Shown piece by piece: positions 17,390 to 25,309 of a DNA stretch of 43,611 bases. Both the position numbers and the translations under genes were made by a program. The number at the start of each line of letters is the position of its first letter. The first letter of the stretch is position 1. The DNA is taken from positions 1 to 43,611 of the forward strand of contig CAJGBR010000007.1 of assembly GCA_904501625.1 (NCBI GenBank), in the 5' to 3' direction. This DNA is from an uncultured Rikenellaceae bacterium. Lineage in GTDB: Bacteria > Bacteroidota > Bacteroidia > Bacteroidales > Rikenellaceae. The notes beneath the pieces were generated by a model. It did no database searches and was not told the origin of the DNA. It saw only the letters and a program-made list of their open reading frames with translations.

Positions 17390-18340
17390 TCACAACCACT
17401 TTTTCCATTTGAATAATATGTATGTCAGAACCATTGTTCCGAGCATCAATCCGAGTGCAATGTAGTACCCTCCTTGCCATTGTAGCTCCGGCATATTTCG
17501 GAAGTTCATACCGTAAATACTTGCAATCAAGGTTGGGGGTAAGAAAAATACAGATGCTACGGTAAAGATTTTTGTGATGTTGTTCTGTTCGATGTTAATC
17601 AAACCGAGAGCAGTATCTTGCAGATAGTCAAGTCTTTGATAACTGAAATCGGTGTGATTAATCAACGAGTTGACGTCTTTGATCATTAGGCCGAGTTTCG
17701 GGTAGATGTCGTTTGGAAATCTTTCGCTACGCAAAATGCCAGACAGTACACGCTGACGGTCGAAAATGTTTTCTCGCAACATCATAGTGTTTTCCTGCAA
17801 GTGGTTAATGTGTCTGAGCAACTCTTGGTTAACCTTGCCCGTGATGGTAATGTGTTTACTCAATTGAGCAACCTGTTTTGACAGCACTTCAACAAGGTCG
17901 GCATCAAGGTCGATTCGTACTTCAAGAAGCGATATGAGCAAATGATATCCCGTTGAATATGCCCGATAGTTCATTTGCAATCGTTTTTCGACCTCATTGA
18001 ACGATTTAAATTCGATATTGTGCATTGATACGAGTACGCCTTCCGATACGATAAACGAAACAGGCTCGACAGAGTAATTACCTTCAAACGGAATCAAAAA
18101 GTTTGAGTTACATACAATTGAAGTTTCACTTTCGCTATATTTTGATGTAGAATCAATCTCTTCGATTTGTTGAGTTGTCTGGAGGTTAATCTCCATAAAA
18201 TTTTCAACAGCCTTTTGTTCCTTTACGGTCGGAGCAATCAGGTCAATCCACAATATGTCATCATAGCCCATATCATCAAATAGCTTGACATCGGCATTAC
18301 GGACAATTTTATTATAAGATTTCAGGTATATTGTAATCAT
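17390..18340 (-). CDS. corA: CorA-family magnesium/divalent cation channel
   Basis: The 316-residue protein has a large N-terminal cytoplasmic domain with a long helical region (about residues 150-250) and two C-terminal transmembrane helices. The pore signature YGMNF follows the first helix (FTVASVFFLPPTLIASIYGMNF), which is the GMN motif that selects hydrated Mg2+. The C-terminus is basic (KWKKWL), as in CorA. It is monocistronic with a strong terminator. Whether it also carries Co2+ or Ni2+ cannot be told from sequence. Confidence 0.9.
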   Translation of the reverse strand: MITIYLKSYNKIVRNADVKLFDDMGYDDILWIDLIAPTVKEQKAVENFMEINLQTTQQIEEIDSTSKYSESETSIVCNSNFLIPFEGNYSVEPVSFIVSEGVLVSMHNIEFKSFNEVEKRLQMNYRAYSTGYHLLISLLEVRIDLDADLVEVLSKQVAQLSKHITITGKVNQELLRHINHLQENTMMLRENIFDRQRVLSGILRSERFPNDIYPKLGLMIKDVNSLINHTDFSYQRLDYLQDTALGLINIEQNNITKIFTVASVFFLPPTLIASIYGMNFRNMPELQWQGGYYIALGLMLGTMVLTYILFKWKKWL

Positions 18341-18428
18341 ATTCAGCTGAATTCGGGTTATTATTCAGGTTCGGAACTTAACACAGACAGCCTTTGATTG
18401 CAAAGAATTACTGTCCTTTGGTGGTCAG
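18341..18428. other. Gap between corA and mqnA
   Basis: An 88-base gap containing a 12-base palindrome ATTCAGCTGAAT (18341-18352) directly at the corA start. I see no promoter box that fits the consensus well and no gene. Confidence 0.3.
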
Positions 18429-19202
18429 TCAGCCCGGGTTCACACGCTCGGTACACTTAATTCCCTTCTCCCAAAACAATGCCAGAGCAGTGTGTTTGTC
18501 TCTATTGAATATGAAATCGATATTTTGCTTAAGATAATTCTGAGCCTGTTGTTTGTTGGCGTAATCAGACTCATCGATGGCTTGGGTAATATTATTCACG
18601 CCATATTTCAGTGCATTATTCAATGCACTGACAACCTCTTCCGAAACATCTGTACGTGCAACCCAAGCTGCGAACACAAATGGCAGTCCCGTCATATTTA
18701 TCCATTCAACGGACAAATCGATGCAATACTTAAATTGGTGTTCGAAATCGAAGACTCGGTCGCCAATCAGAACATATCCGATATTTTTAGTATGAGTGTC
18801 AATCTGAGTATGATTGTTTCTCATTTCGAAATTAGGATTGATGTTCCAATGTTCTTTGCACAAGATTTGTGTAAGAGAATTTGACGTACACGATTCGGGA
18901 TCAAGAATTATGGTTTTGATATCTTTTAGTTCAGAGTTGCTGAGCAATACAACCGTGTGGGCACCTTTGCTGGTACCTAAACAATAGTCACAAATGATTT
19001 TAACAGGAGTATTTAATCTTGGAATTTCAGCAACGGTTACCAGTGCGATGTCAGTCAGGCCTTGACTCATAGCTTGAGCACAACTGCTTGGTGGAGCCAA
19101 TACCAACTCACAGGGCAGGAATATTCCCGCTCTGCGAATGCCGTACACAAACGGCACTGAGTTCAGGTATGATACCGCAGTAATTCTCACCAGAGGGGCC
19201 AT
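18429..19202 (-). CDS. mqnA: Chorismate dehydratase MqnA (futalosine route to menaquinone)
   Basis: MqnA removes water from chorismate to give 3-enolpyruvylbenzoate, the first step of the futalosine pathway to menaquinone. The N-terminal RITAVSYLNSVPFVYGI is the family signature. Later stretches show the periplasmic-binding-protein-like fold: a ligand-lobe segment LVLAPPSSCAQAMSQGLTDIALVTVAEIP and the conserved YCLGTSKGAHTVVLL. Length (257) is normal. It lies alone between corA and fba with a -7 box upstream. The other mqn genes are not in this window. Confidence 0.85.
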   Translation of the reverse strand: MAPLVRITAVSYLNSVPFVYGIRRAGIFLPCELVLAPPSSCAQAMSQGLTDIALVTVAEIPRLNTPVKIICDYCLGTSKGAHTVVLLSNSELKDIKTIILDPESCTSNSLTQILCKEHWNINPNFEMRNNHTQIDTHTKNIGYVLIGDRVFDFEHQFKYCIDLSVEWINMTGLPFVFAAWVARTDVSEEVVSALNNALKYGVNNITQAIDESDYANKQQAQNYLKQNIDFIFNRDKHTALALFWEKGIKCTERVNPG

Positions 19203-19236
19203 CGTCCATAATTCTTATTCGAGTTTGATTAACGAA

Positions 19237-19244
19237 CAAAGGTA
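19237..19244 (-). promoter_or_regulatory. -7 box of the mqnA promoter
   Basis: TACCTTTG on the minus strand, 35 bases upstream of the mqnA start. No clear -33 element. Confidence 0.5.
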
Positions 19245-19333
19245 GTAATTCTTTTTTGAATTGGTTCTTTTTTTAGATTTTTTTGTAGAAAAAAATGATA
19301 AAGTGTAATTATGAAAAATCTTTTGAAATAATA

Positions 19334-19365
19334 TTTGCTGTTTTGATTATAAATGCCTACCTTTG
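19334..19365 (+). promoter_or_regulatory. Bacteroidota-type promoter of fba
   Basis: TTTG at 19334-19337 and TACCTTTG at 19358-19365, spacer 20 bases, 41 bases before the fba start. Confidence 0.7.
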
Positions 19366-19405
19366 ATTCAAATAACACATTGTCGATTTTAAAATCTTTA
19401 CAAAT

Positions 19406-20398
19406 ATGGTATCATACAAAGAATTGGGGCTGGTGAACAGTCGCGAAATGTTTGAAAAAGCTATCGAAGGTGGTTATGCAGTTCCGGCATTCAACTTCAA
19501 TAATATGGAACAAATGCAAGCTATTATTCAAGCTTGTGTTGAAGCTGAATCTCCTGTAATTCTGCAAGTTTCAAGCGGTGCACGTAAATACGCAAACCAG
19601 ACTTTGTTGCGTTATATGGCACAGGGTGCTGTTGAGTATGCAAAAGAATTGGGTAAAAATATTCCGATTGTGTTACATCTCGATCACGGTGATACATTTG
19701 AATTGTGTAAATCTTGTATTGATTTGGGATTCTCATCAGTGATGATTGATGGTAGTTCTTTGCCATATGAAGAAAATGTTGCTTTGACAAAGAAGGTTGT
19801 TGAGTATGCTCACCAATACGATGTTACAGTTGAAGGAGAACTCGGAGTGCTTGCCGGTATAGAAGATGATGTTGCTGCAGAACACTCAACTTATACTCGT
19901 CCTGAAGATGTTGAAGACTTTGTTAAAAAAACAGGCGTAGATTCATTGGCTATCTCTATCGGAACATCTCACGGTGCTAACAAATTCCGTCCTGAACAAT
20001 GTACACGCAATGCAGACGGTGTATTGGTTCCACCACCATTGAGATTTGATATCCTGAAAGAAATCGAACGTCGTATTCCGGGATTCCCAATCGTATTGCA
20101 TGGTTCATCATCTGTTCCGCAAGATATGGTTAAGATTATTAACGAACACGGTGGTGCAATTAAAGATGCTGTAGGTATTCCTGAAGAACAACTTCGTGAA
20201 GCTGCAAAATCTGCTGTTTGTAAGGTAAATATTGATAGTGATGGTCGTTTGGCTATGACCGCAGCTATCCGTCAGCATTTTGCTGAAAAACCGGGTGATT
20301 TCGATCCTCGTAAATATTTGGGACCGGCTCGTGATTGGCTCAAAAACCTCTATATCCACAAATGCAAAGAAGTCTTGGGTAGTGCTGGAAAGGCATAG
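19406..20398 (+). CDS. fba: Class II fructose-bisphosphate aldolase
   Basis: This Zn-dependent enzyme cleaves fructose 1,6-bisphosphate in glycolysis and condenses triose phosphates in gluconeogenesis. Zn and substrate motifs are visible: VPAFNFNNMEQ near the start, VLHLDHGDTF with the metal-binding His, GTSHGANKF, and VLHGSSSVP. The 330-residue length is typical. It is monocistronic with a strong promoter and terminator, and its codon bias is strong, like gapA. Confidence 0.95.
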   Translation: MVSYKELGLVNSREMFEKAIEGGYAVPAFNFNNMEQMQAIIQACVEAESPVILQVSSGARKYANQTLLRYMAQGAVEYAKELGKNIPIVLHLDHGDTFELCKSCIDLGFSSVMIDGSSLPYEENVALTKKVVEYAHQYDVTVEGELGVLAGIEDDVAAEHSTYTRPEDVEDFVKKTGVDSLAISIGTSHGANKFRPEQCTRNADGVLVPPPLRFDILKEIERRIPGFPIVLHGSSSVPQDMVKIINEHGGAIKDAVGIPEEQLREAAKSAVCKVNIDSDGRLAMTAAIRQHFAEKPGDFDPRKYLGPARDWLKNLYIHKCKEVLGSAGKA

Positions 20399-20420
20399 TT
20401 TATCTTAAAACTGAATAATT

Positions 20421-20453
20421 ACAGAGCCTGTGCCTTACTGCATCAGGCTCTGT
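20421..20453 (+). terminator. Intrinsic terminator of fba
   Basis: A 10-base-pair perfect stem (20421-20430 with 20444-20453), 13-base loop, then TTTGG. The T-run is short. Confidence 0.7.
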
Positions 20454-20480
20454 TTGGTTAATAATTAAAATGTTGTTTAT

Positions 20481-21179
20481 ATGAAAAAGTTTTTTTTAGT
20501 TTTATCAGTGTTGTTGTGCGTAGCGACAACTCTATCAGCTCAGGAAAATGGCACACAACGTTCGATAGAGGTTAATGGATATTACGAAGAAGAGTTTACT
20601 CCTGACCGTATCTATATCGGTTTTACATTGAAGGAGAACCAAAAGGATAAGATTTCGGTCCAACAGCAACAGAATCAGATGGTACACGTGTTGAAAAATC
20701 TCGGCGTCGATATTGAAAAACAACTTGTTGTAAAGGATATGTTTGGTAATACAATAGGAAAGAATCCGCGTAAAAGCGTAATGTTGCAGACTCGTAATTA
20801 TGAATTACTATTGACAAATGCTGAGAGTGTTTCTGAAGTTTATGAAGCGTTGCAAGATTTAAAGGTCTACTCGCTGAGGATTAATCGTGTTGAGTTATCG
20901 ACCCTCGAAGAAGAAAAAATCAGAATAATGGGACTCGCGGTTAAAAATGCACGTCGTGTGGCAAATGTATTGGCTCAGAGTGCTGGTTGTCAAATATATA
21001 ATGTACTTCAGATTGTTTGCAACGAGTCGTTAGGTCGCAGAACGTTTGCTGGAGATTACGTAATGCTGAAGAGTGCAAGGGGGATGAATGCTGATAGCGT
21101 GGAGGAATCTGCTCCGACAATAGAATTTCGTAAGATTACCATTTCGTCTATGGTGCGAGTAAGTTACGGCATCAGATAG
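20481..21179 (+). CDS. SIMPL domain (DUF541) exported protein
   Basis: The 232-residue product has a signal peptide (MKKFFLVLSVLLCVATTLSA, cut before QE) and then a SIMPL/DUF541 domain: RSIEVNGYYEEEFTPDRIYIGFTL at the start, with later LAVKNARRVANVLAQSAGC. The family forms periplasmic oligomers of uncertain function, with reported links to stress tolerance. The 3' end overlaps the convergent glpF gene by 8 bases, so neither has room for a classical terminator between them. Confidence 0.85.
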   Translation: MKKFFLVLSVLLCVATTLSAQENGTQRSIEVNGYYEEEFTPDRIYIGFTLKENQKDKISVQQQQNQMVHVLKNLGVDIEKQLVVKDMFGNTIGKNPRKSVMLQTRNYELLLTNAESVSEVYEALQDLKVYSLRINRVELSTLEEEKIRIMGLAVKNARRVANVLAQSAGCQIYNVLQIVCNESLGRRTFAGDYVMLKSARGMNADSVEESAPTIEFRKITISSMVRVSYGIR

Positions 21180-21918
21180 TTTGCAATAGAGTGTAGAGTA
21201 GGGTAGCGGTTGCGGCTCCGCATAGTGGTGCAAGTATTGGCACCCAGGCGTAGTCCCAACGGCTACTCTCTTTTTTGCCCATAGGTAGTAGCGAGTGCAT
21301 TAATCTGGGTGCTAAATCTCGTGCTGGATTTATGGCATATCCTGTTGGTCCACCGAGTGCCAAACCAATTCCCCAGACTGTAAATGCTACAGGAATAGCA
21401 CCGATACTGCCAAGTCCTACGGGTAGTGTAGTGTCGTGTTCAGTTAAAACAATTGAGCCTCCCGTTATGTATAATACTACAAACATCAGTACGAATGTTC
21501 CCAGAAATTCGCAACTGAAATTGGTGAGTGTATGGCGAATCTGAGGAAATGTGCAGAATGTTGCAAGTTTGGCACTCGTATCGTCTGTAATTTTAAAATG
21601 GTCATAATAGACTGCCCAAATCAGAATCGAACCTAATGCTGCTCCCAACATTTGAGCCGAGATGTATGGGAATATTTGTTCGACAGGAAACTGCCCGCTC
21701 AGAGCAAATCCCAACGTTACAGCAGGGTTGAGATGGGCACCACTATATGGACCTGCAACAACCACGCCGATGAATACTCCTAATGCCCACGCTGTTGTAA
21801 TTGCCAGTATCCCAGCATTGTTCCCTTTTGTCCTGTTCAAAAGAGAATTGGCAACAACACCCTCACCGAGTATCAGTATCAACATTGTGCCCAGTAATTC
21901 TGCAAAAAAAGGTGTCAT
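21172..21918 (-). CDS. glpF: Glycerol uptake facilitator (MIP/aquaglyceroporin)
   Basis: The 248-residue inner-membrane channel lets glycerol diffuse into the cell. The two NPA boxes that form the pore are HLNPAVTLG and AINPARDLAPR; the Asp after the second NPA (NPARD) is the usual sign of a glycerol facilitator and not a pure water channel. Six hydrophobic helices can be counted. It starts 16 bases after glpK on the same strand, so the pair forms a glpK-glpF operon that traps glycerol by phosphorylation. Its 3' end overlaps the convergent SIMPL gene by 8 bases. Confidence 0.92.
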   Translation of the reverse strand: MTPFFAELLGTMLILILGEGVVANSLLNRTKGNNAGILAITTAWALGVFIGVVVAGPYSGAHLNPAVTLGFALSGQFPVEQIFPYISAQMLGAALGSILIWAVYYDHFKITDDTSAKLATFCTFPQIRHTLTNFSCEFLGTFVLMFVVLYITGGSIVLTEHDTTLPVGLGSIGAIPVAFTVWGIGLALGGPTGYAINPARDLAPRLMHSLLPMGKKESSRWDYAWVPILAPLCGAATATLLYTLLQTI

Positions 21919-21934
21919 AGAGATTTGTTATTAG

Positions 21935-23437
21935 TTACTCGATGCTCCAATCACGAACACATTTTACGGCTTTATGCCATTTTTGTAGTTTGTGTTCGAT
22001 AATAGATTTATTTATTTGAGGAATAAAAGTTTTGTCGATTTGCCATTTTGATTTTAGTTGGTCAGGACCTGACCATATTCCCGTTGCAATGCCAGCCAGA
22101 TAGGCAGCTCCAAGTGCTGTTGTTTCCATAATTTTAGGTCTTATGACATTGATATTTCCCAGGTCGGACTGAAACTGCATCAGGAAATTATTGGCAACTG
22201 CTCCGCCGTCGACTCGTAGCGAGTGGATTCGTTTGTTCATATCTTGTTCCATTGACAGAAGCACGTCATTAACTTCAAAGGCAATTCCTTCGAGTGTTGC
22301 ACGGGCAATTTCGGCACGAGTTGTTCCTCGCGTTATTCCGAGTATTGCTCCTCTGGCATATTGATCCCAATATGGTGCCCCAAGTCCTGTCAGTGCTGGT
22401 ACGAAGTAGACTCCGTTTGAATCATTGATAGAGTTTGCGAGCTGTTCTGTTTCAGAAGAATCGGTTATGATTTTCAGCCCATCACGAATCCATTGAACGG
22501 CTGCACCTCCGACAAATACGCTGCCTTCAAGGGCATATATAACCTCGTCCTTTATTTTCCAGGCAATTGTTGTCAGTAGATTATTTTTGCTTTTAACAGG
22601 AGTATTACCCGTATTAAGCATCAAAAAACAGCCAGTACCATATGTGGTTTTTGCCATACCGGGTTCGATGCACAACTGTCCGAATAGTGCAGCCTGTTGG
22701 TCGCCTGCAATACCTGAAATCGGTATTTTTGTCGAAAATAGTGTTGTTGCTGTCTCACAAAATATCTCACTTGAAGACTTTACTTCGGGTAGAATCTCTC
22801 GAGGAATGTCAAATAGTTTTAGAAGTTCCTCGTCCCAATCGAGAGTGTGAATGTTGAACAACATCGTACGTGAGGCATTGGTGATGTCTGTAACGTGTTT
22901 TTTCCCACGGGTAAATTTCCATACCAACCACGAATCGATAGTCCCGAAGCACAACTCTCCACGTTGGGCACGTTGTCTGCACCCGGCGACATTATCCAGA
23001 ATCCATTTGAGTTTGGTTGCCGAGAAGTATGCATCAGGAATTACTCCTGTCTTGGAGTGTATCATATCTGAGTAACCCTCTTGAATCAATCTGCTGCAAT
23101 ATTCTGCAGTTCTGCGATCTTGCCACACGATTGCATTATAGACAGGTTCGGAGGTGGATCTGTCCCATACGACTACTGTTTCGCGTTGATTGGTTATGCC
23201 GATGCAGGCTATATCCCGACCTGTAAGATTGGCACGTGCGATTGCTTCTGCTGCAACTGAGGATTGAGTATACCATATCTCATTGGGGTTATGTTCGACC
23301 CAGCCTGGCTGTGGGTAGTATTGTTCAAATGGGTGTTGTGAGATTGATACTGGGGTTGATTCCTCATCAAATATTATAGCACGAGACGAGGTTGTTCCTT
23401 GATCAAGTGCCAGGATGTAACGTTTATTGTTGCTCAT
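21935..23437 (-). CDS. glpK: Glycerol kinase
   Basis: GlpK phosphorylates glycerol to glycerol 3-phosphate. The 500 residues show the FGGY-kinase signatures: [13 protein letters not shown] near the N-terminus, [33 protein letters not shown] and the C-terminal [16 protein letters not shown] start at the ATG at 23437 ([13 protein letters not shown]); an in-frame TTG at 23461 adds eight residues and is less likely. It is the first gene of glpK-glpF. No glycerol-3-phosphate dehydrogenase or regulator is nearby, and I found no convincing -7 box upstream. Confidence 0.95.
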   Translation of the reverse strand: MSNNKRYILALDQGTTSSRAIIFDEESTPVSISQHPFEQYYPQPGWVEHNPNEIWYTQSSVAAEAIARANLTGRDIACIGITNQRETVVVWDRSTSEPVYNAIVWQDRRTAEYCSRLIQEGYSDMIHSKTGVIPDAYFSATKLKWILDNVAGCRQRAQRGELCFGTIDSWLVWKFTRGKKHVTDITNASRTMLFNIHTLDWDEELLKLFDIPREILPEVKSSSEIFCETATTLFSTKIPISGIAGDQQAALFGQLCIEPGMAKTTYGTGCFLMLNTGNTPVKSKNNLLTTIAWKIKDEVIYALEGSVFVGGAAVQWIRDGLKIITDSSETEQLANSINDSNGVYFVPALTGLGAPYWDQYARGAILGITRGTTRAEIARATLEGIAFEVNDVLLSMEQDMNKRIHSLRVDGGAVANNFLMQFQSDLGNINVIRPKIMETTALGAAYLAGIATGIWSGPDQLKSKWQIDKTFIPQINKSIIEHKLQKWHKAVKCVRDWSIE

Positions 23438-23503
23438 AAGTGTTAAAGCTTTATTTTGCAATTACTCAATAAAATTTGTGCCAATCTGAATTTTTTGAAA
23501 AAC

Positions 23504-23539
23504 AAAAAAGGGCACAACCCGAAGGTTGTGTCCTTTTTT
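23504..23539 (-). terminator. Terminator of the surface lipoprotein operon
   Basis: A 16-base-pair stem with one G-U pair (23504-23519 with 23524-23539) and a 4-base loop, with U-rich ends on both strands. It separates the operon from glpK. Confidence 0.9.
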
Positions 23540-23557
23540 CGATGAGATTTGAACTGA

Positions 23558-25222
23558 TTATTTGTTCATTTCCTGCAATTGTTCCCAAGTGTATTCAACA
23601 CCATTGTAAGTGAATTTCTTAACTGTACCGTTAATAACGATGTTGTCAATTTTGGTATTGATAAGGTTCATCACGTTAACAACAGCACCTGCTTCGACAG
23701 TCACACGTGGAGCATAGTTAGTTAGGTGTGTGAAATTGATTTGATCAACAGTTGTTCCGTTTGCGATAACGAGTGATGATGTTACATTTTTGATAGTGCT
23801 GATAGAAGAATCGATGATACCGACTTTTGAATTATTGATAGTGACATTTGTTGCCGGCCAGAAATAGAGACGACCATATTCACCACCATTGATGGTTGCT
23901 GTAGAGTAGTTTCTAACACCAAGGTCATAAACGATGTACTTTGCATCTGCAGTAGATGTTGTACCCTTCATAACACAATTGTTAAGTGTTGTATTACCAA
24001 ATGCACATACAGCAACAGACATAAAGTTATTTTGGTCAGCTACGCCATTCGAGATAATCAGGTCTTTAAGTACTACATTGTTGAGTTCGTTGTTGTAGTT
24101 TACATAAGACGGGTTTCTGTATTGACCGAGCAAAATAGCCCAAATTTTACCAGTGAATGTAACATCGTTAAATGTAATCAATTGACCGTCAGTGCTACCG
24201 AAGTGAGTTTCTGCATTAAGGTTATTGAATGAGAATGTGCGGTTTTCGAATGTTGTGTTTTCGGTTGCAGTGAAGAGATAACCGTCATTGAGGTAGTAGA
24301 TATATTCGTCGTTGTAAGACGGGTCGATTTGGATATTGAAATGTTGGCGACCAGAGAGAATTTGACCCAAAATGTTTGTAGTCCAGTTACGCAAAATCGG
24401 AACAATATTCAGACCATCTACGAGATTGATAGTCGATTTGTCCTCAGCAGCAAATTGGAATGACATTTGGTGGATAGATTTTTCGTTGTTTGCGAGGATA
24501 TAACTCATAGACAAATATCTGAAAGCCTCTTTAATACCATCGTTATCGAGGTCTGCGTTCAGCAGTTCTTGTGGGATATTTGCCAAAGAGTAAGTTACGT
24601 CTACGCTACCTGAGAGGCTGCCATCAAGAAGGTTGATTTGGTCAGCTACGCCTTTGATTGTAGCACTTGATGAGATTATGATTTTTCCTGATTCATAAAT
24701 TGTATTCCAATCGAATTCATCTGTTCCGACATTAACTTGTGCGAATGGACGTTTCAGAGTCACACTGTGGTAACCTGGGCCATTAACTGTAAATGGTTCA
24801 GTTGCAGCAAAGAATGCATCACGTGATTCGTCGTTATTTACACCTGTATAGTTAACTTTGACGTTCATATCGTCTGAAACGGTGTATGCTGAACAATCAT
24901 CATCTTGAGCCCAAAATACAACTTTGAAAGTCTTGCCATTAGGCAGTGAGAGGCTCAATGTGTATCCATTAGTCGCAGAGAATTTGATGTTGTCAATAGA
25001 AGTCTTCTTTGTAACGAGCTGTCCGTTTTGGTCGAAAACTGCGTACATTAATTGGTCAACTTTCAGACCATCACTGATAGCACGAGTCATTTTGTTACCG
25101 ATGCTGATGTTGAAAGAGACCTGAGCATTTGCCTCTGTTTCTGTTTGAAGTTCTTCATTAGAACAAGATGTTGCAAAAAGCATTGATGCGATTGCAAACA
25201 AGCATACAATTTTTTTAAACAT
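23558..25222 (-). CDS. Fimbrillin-like lipoprotein with C-terminal beta-helix domain (paralog 1)
   Basis: This 554-residue lipoprotein (lipobox FATSC, Cys20, followed by acidic SNEE as in surface-exported lipoproteins) has two parts. Residues about 35-300 resemble the fimbrillin family (DUF6562-like by memory): VSFNISIGNKMTRAISDG, FWAQDDD, NNDESRDAFFAAT, LKRPFAQVNVGT, FRYLSMSYILA and ILRNWTTNILGQIL. From about residue 307 the sequence is a series of roughly 20-residue rungs rich in Asn, Thr and Val (TTLNNCVMKGT, ATINGGEYGRL, NVTINNSKVGI), as in a right-handed parallel beta-helix. An Arg-Ala site at 47-48 resembles the maturation site of type V pilins. It is the last gene of the operon and the paralog of the gene upstream. 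Family assignment is moderate; function unknown. Confidence 0.7.
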   Translation of the reverse strand: MFKKIVCLFAIASMLFATSCSNEELQTETEANAQVSFNISIGNKMTRAISDGLKVDQLMYAVFDQNGQLVTKKTSIDNIKFSATNGYTLSLSLPNGKTFKVVFWAQDDDCSAYTVSDDMNVKVNYTGVNNDESRDAFFAATEPFTVNGPGYHSVTLKRPFAQVNVGTDEFDWNTIYESGKIIISSSATIKGVADQINLLDGSLSGSVDVTYSLANIPQELLNADLDNDGIKEAFRYLSMSYILANNEKSIHQMSFQFAAEDKSTINLVDGLNIVPILRNWTTNILGQILSGRQHFNIQIDPSYNDEYIYYLNDGYLFTATENTTFENRTFSFNNLNAETHFGSTDGQLITFNDVTFTGKIWAILLGQYRNPSYVNYNNELNNVVLKDLIISNGVADQNNFMSVAVCAFGNTTLNNCVMKGTTSTADAKYIVYDLGVRNYSTATINGGEYGRLYFWPATNVTINNSKVGIIDSSISTIKNVTSSLVIANGTTVDQINFTHLTNYAPRVTVEAGAVVNVMNLINTKIDNIVINGTVKKFTYNGVEYTWEQLQEMNK

Positions 25223-25246
25223 AACTGTAGGATTTTATGGTTAGTT

Positions 25247-25294
25247 AATTTATATTAATATTAATATATAAATTGTGGGTGCAATGCACCCACA
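25247..25294. repeat. Inverted repeats between the two paralogs
   Basis: An AT-rich imperfect inverted repeat (25247-25274) abuts a GC-rich hairpin (9-base-pair stem 25274-25282 with 25286-25294, 3-base loop). It lies between the two tandem paralogs. The GC hairpin could act as a partial terminator or RNA-stability element that sets different levels of the two proteins. Confidence 0.5.
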
Positions 25295-25309
25295 TTTGGA
25301 ATAATATTA

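Noticed and set aside
18341-18352. ATTCAGCTGAAT palindrome at the corA start
   Set aside because: Short, AT-rich and unrepeated elsewhere nearby; likely chance, though listed with the gap.
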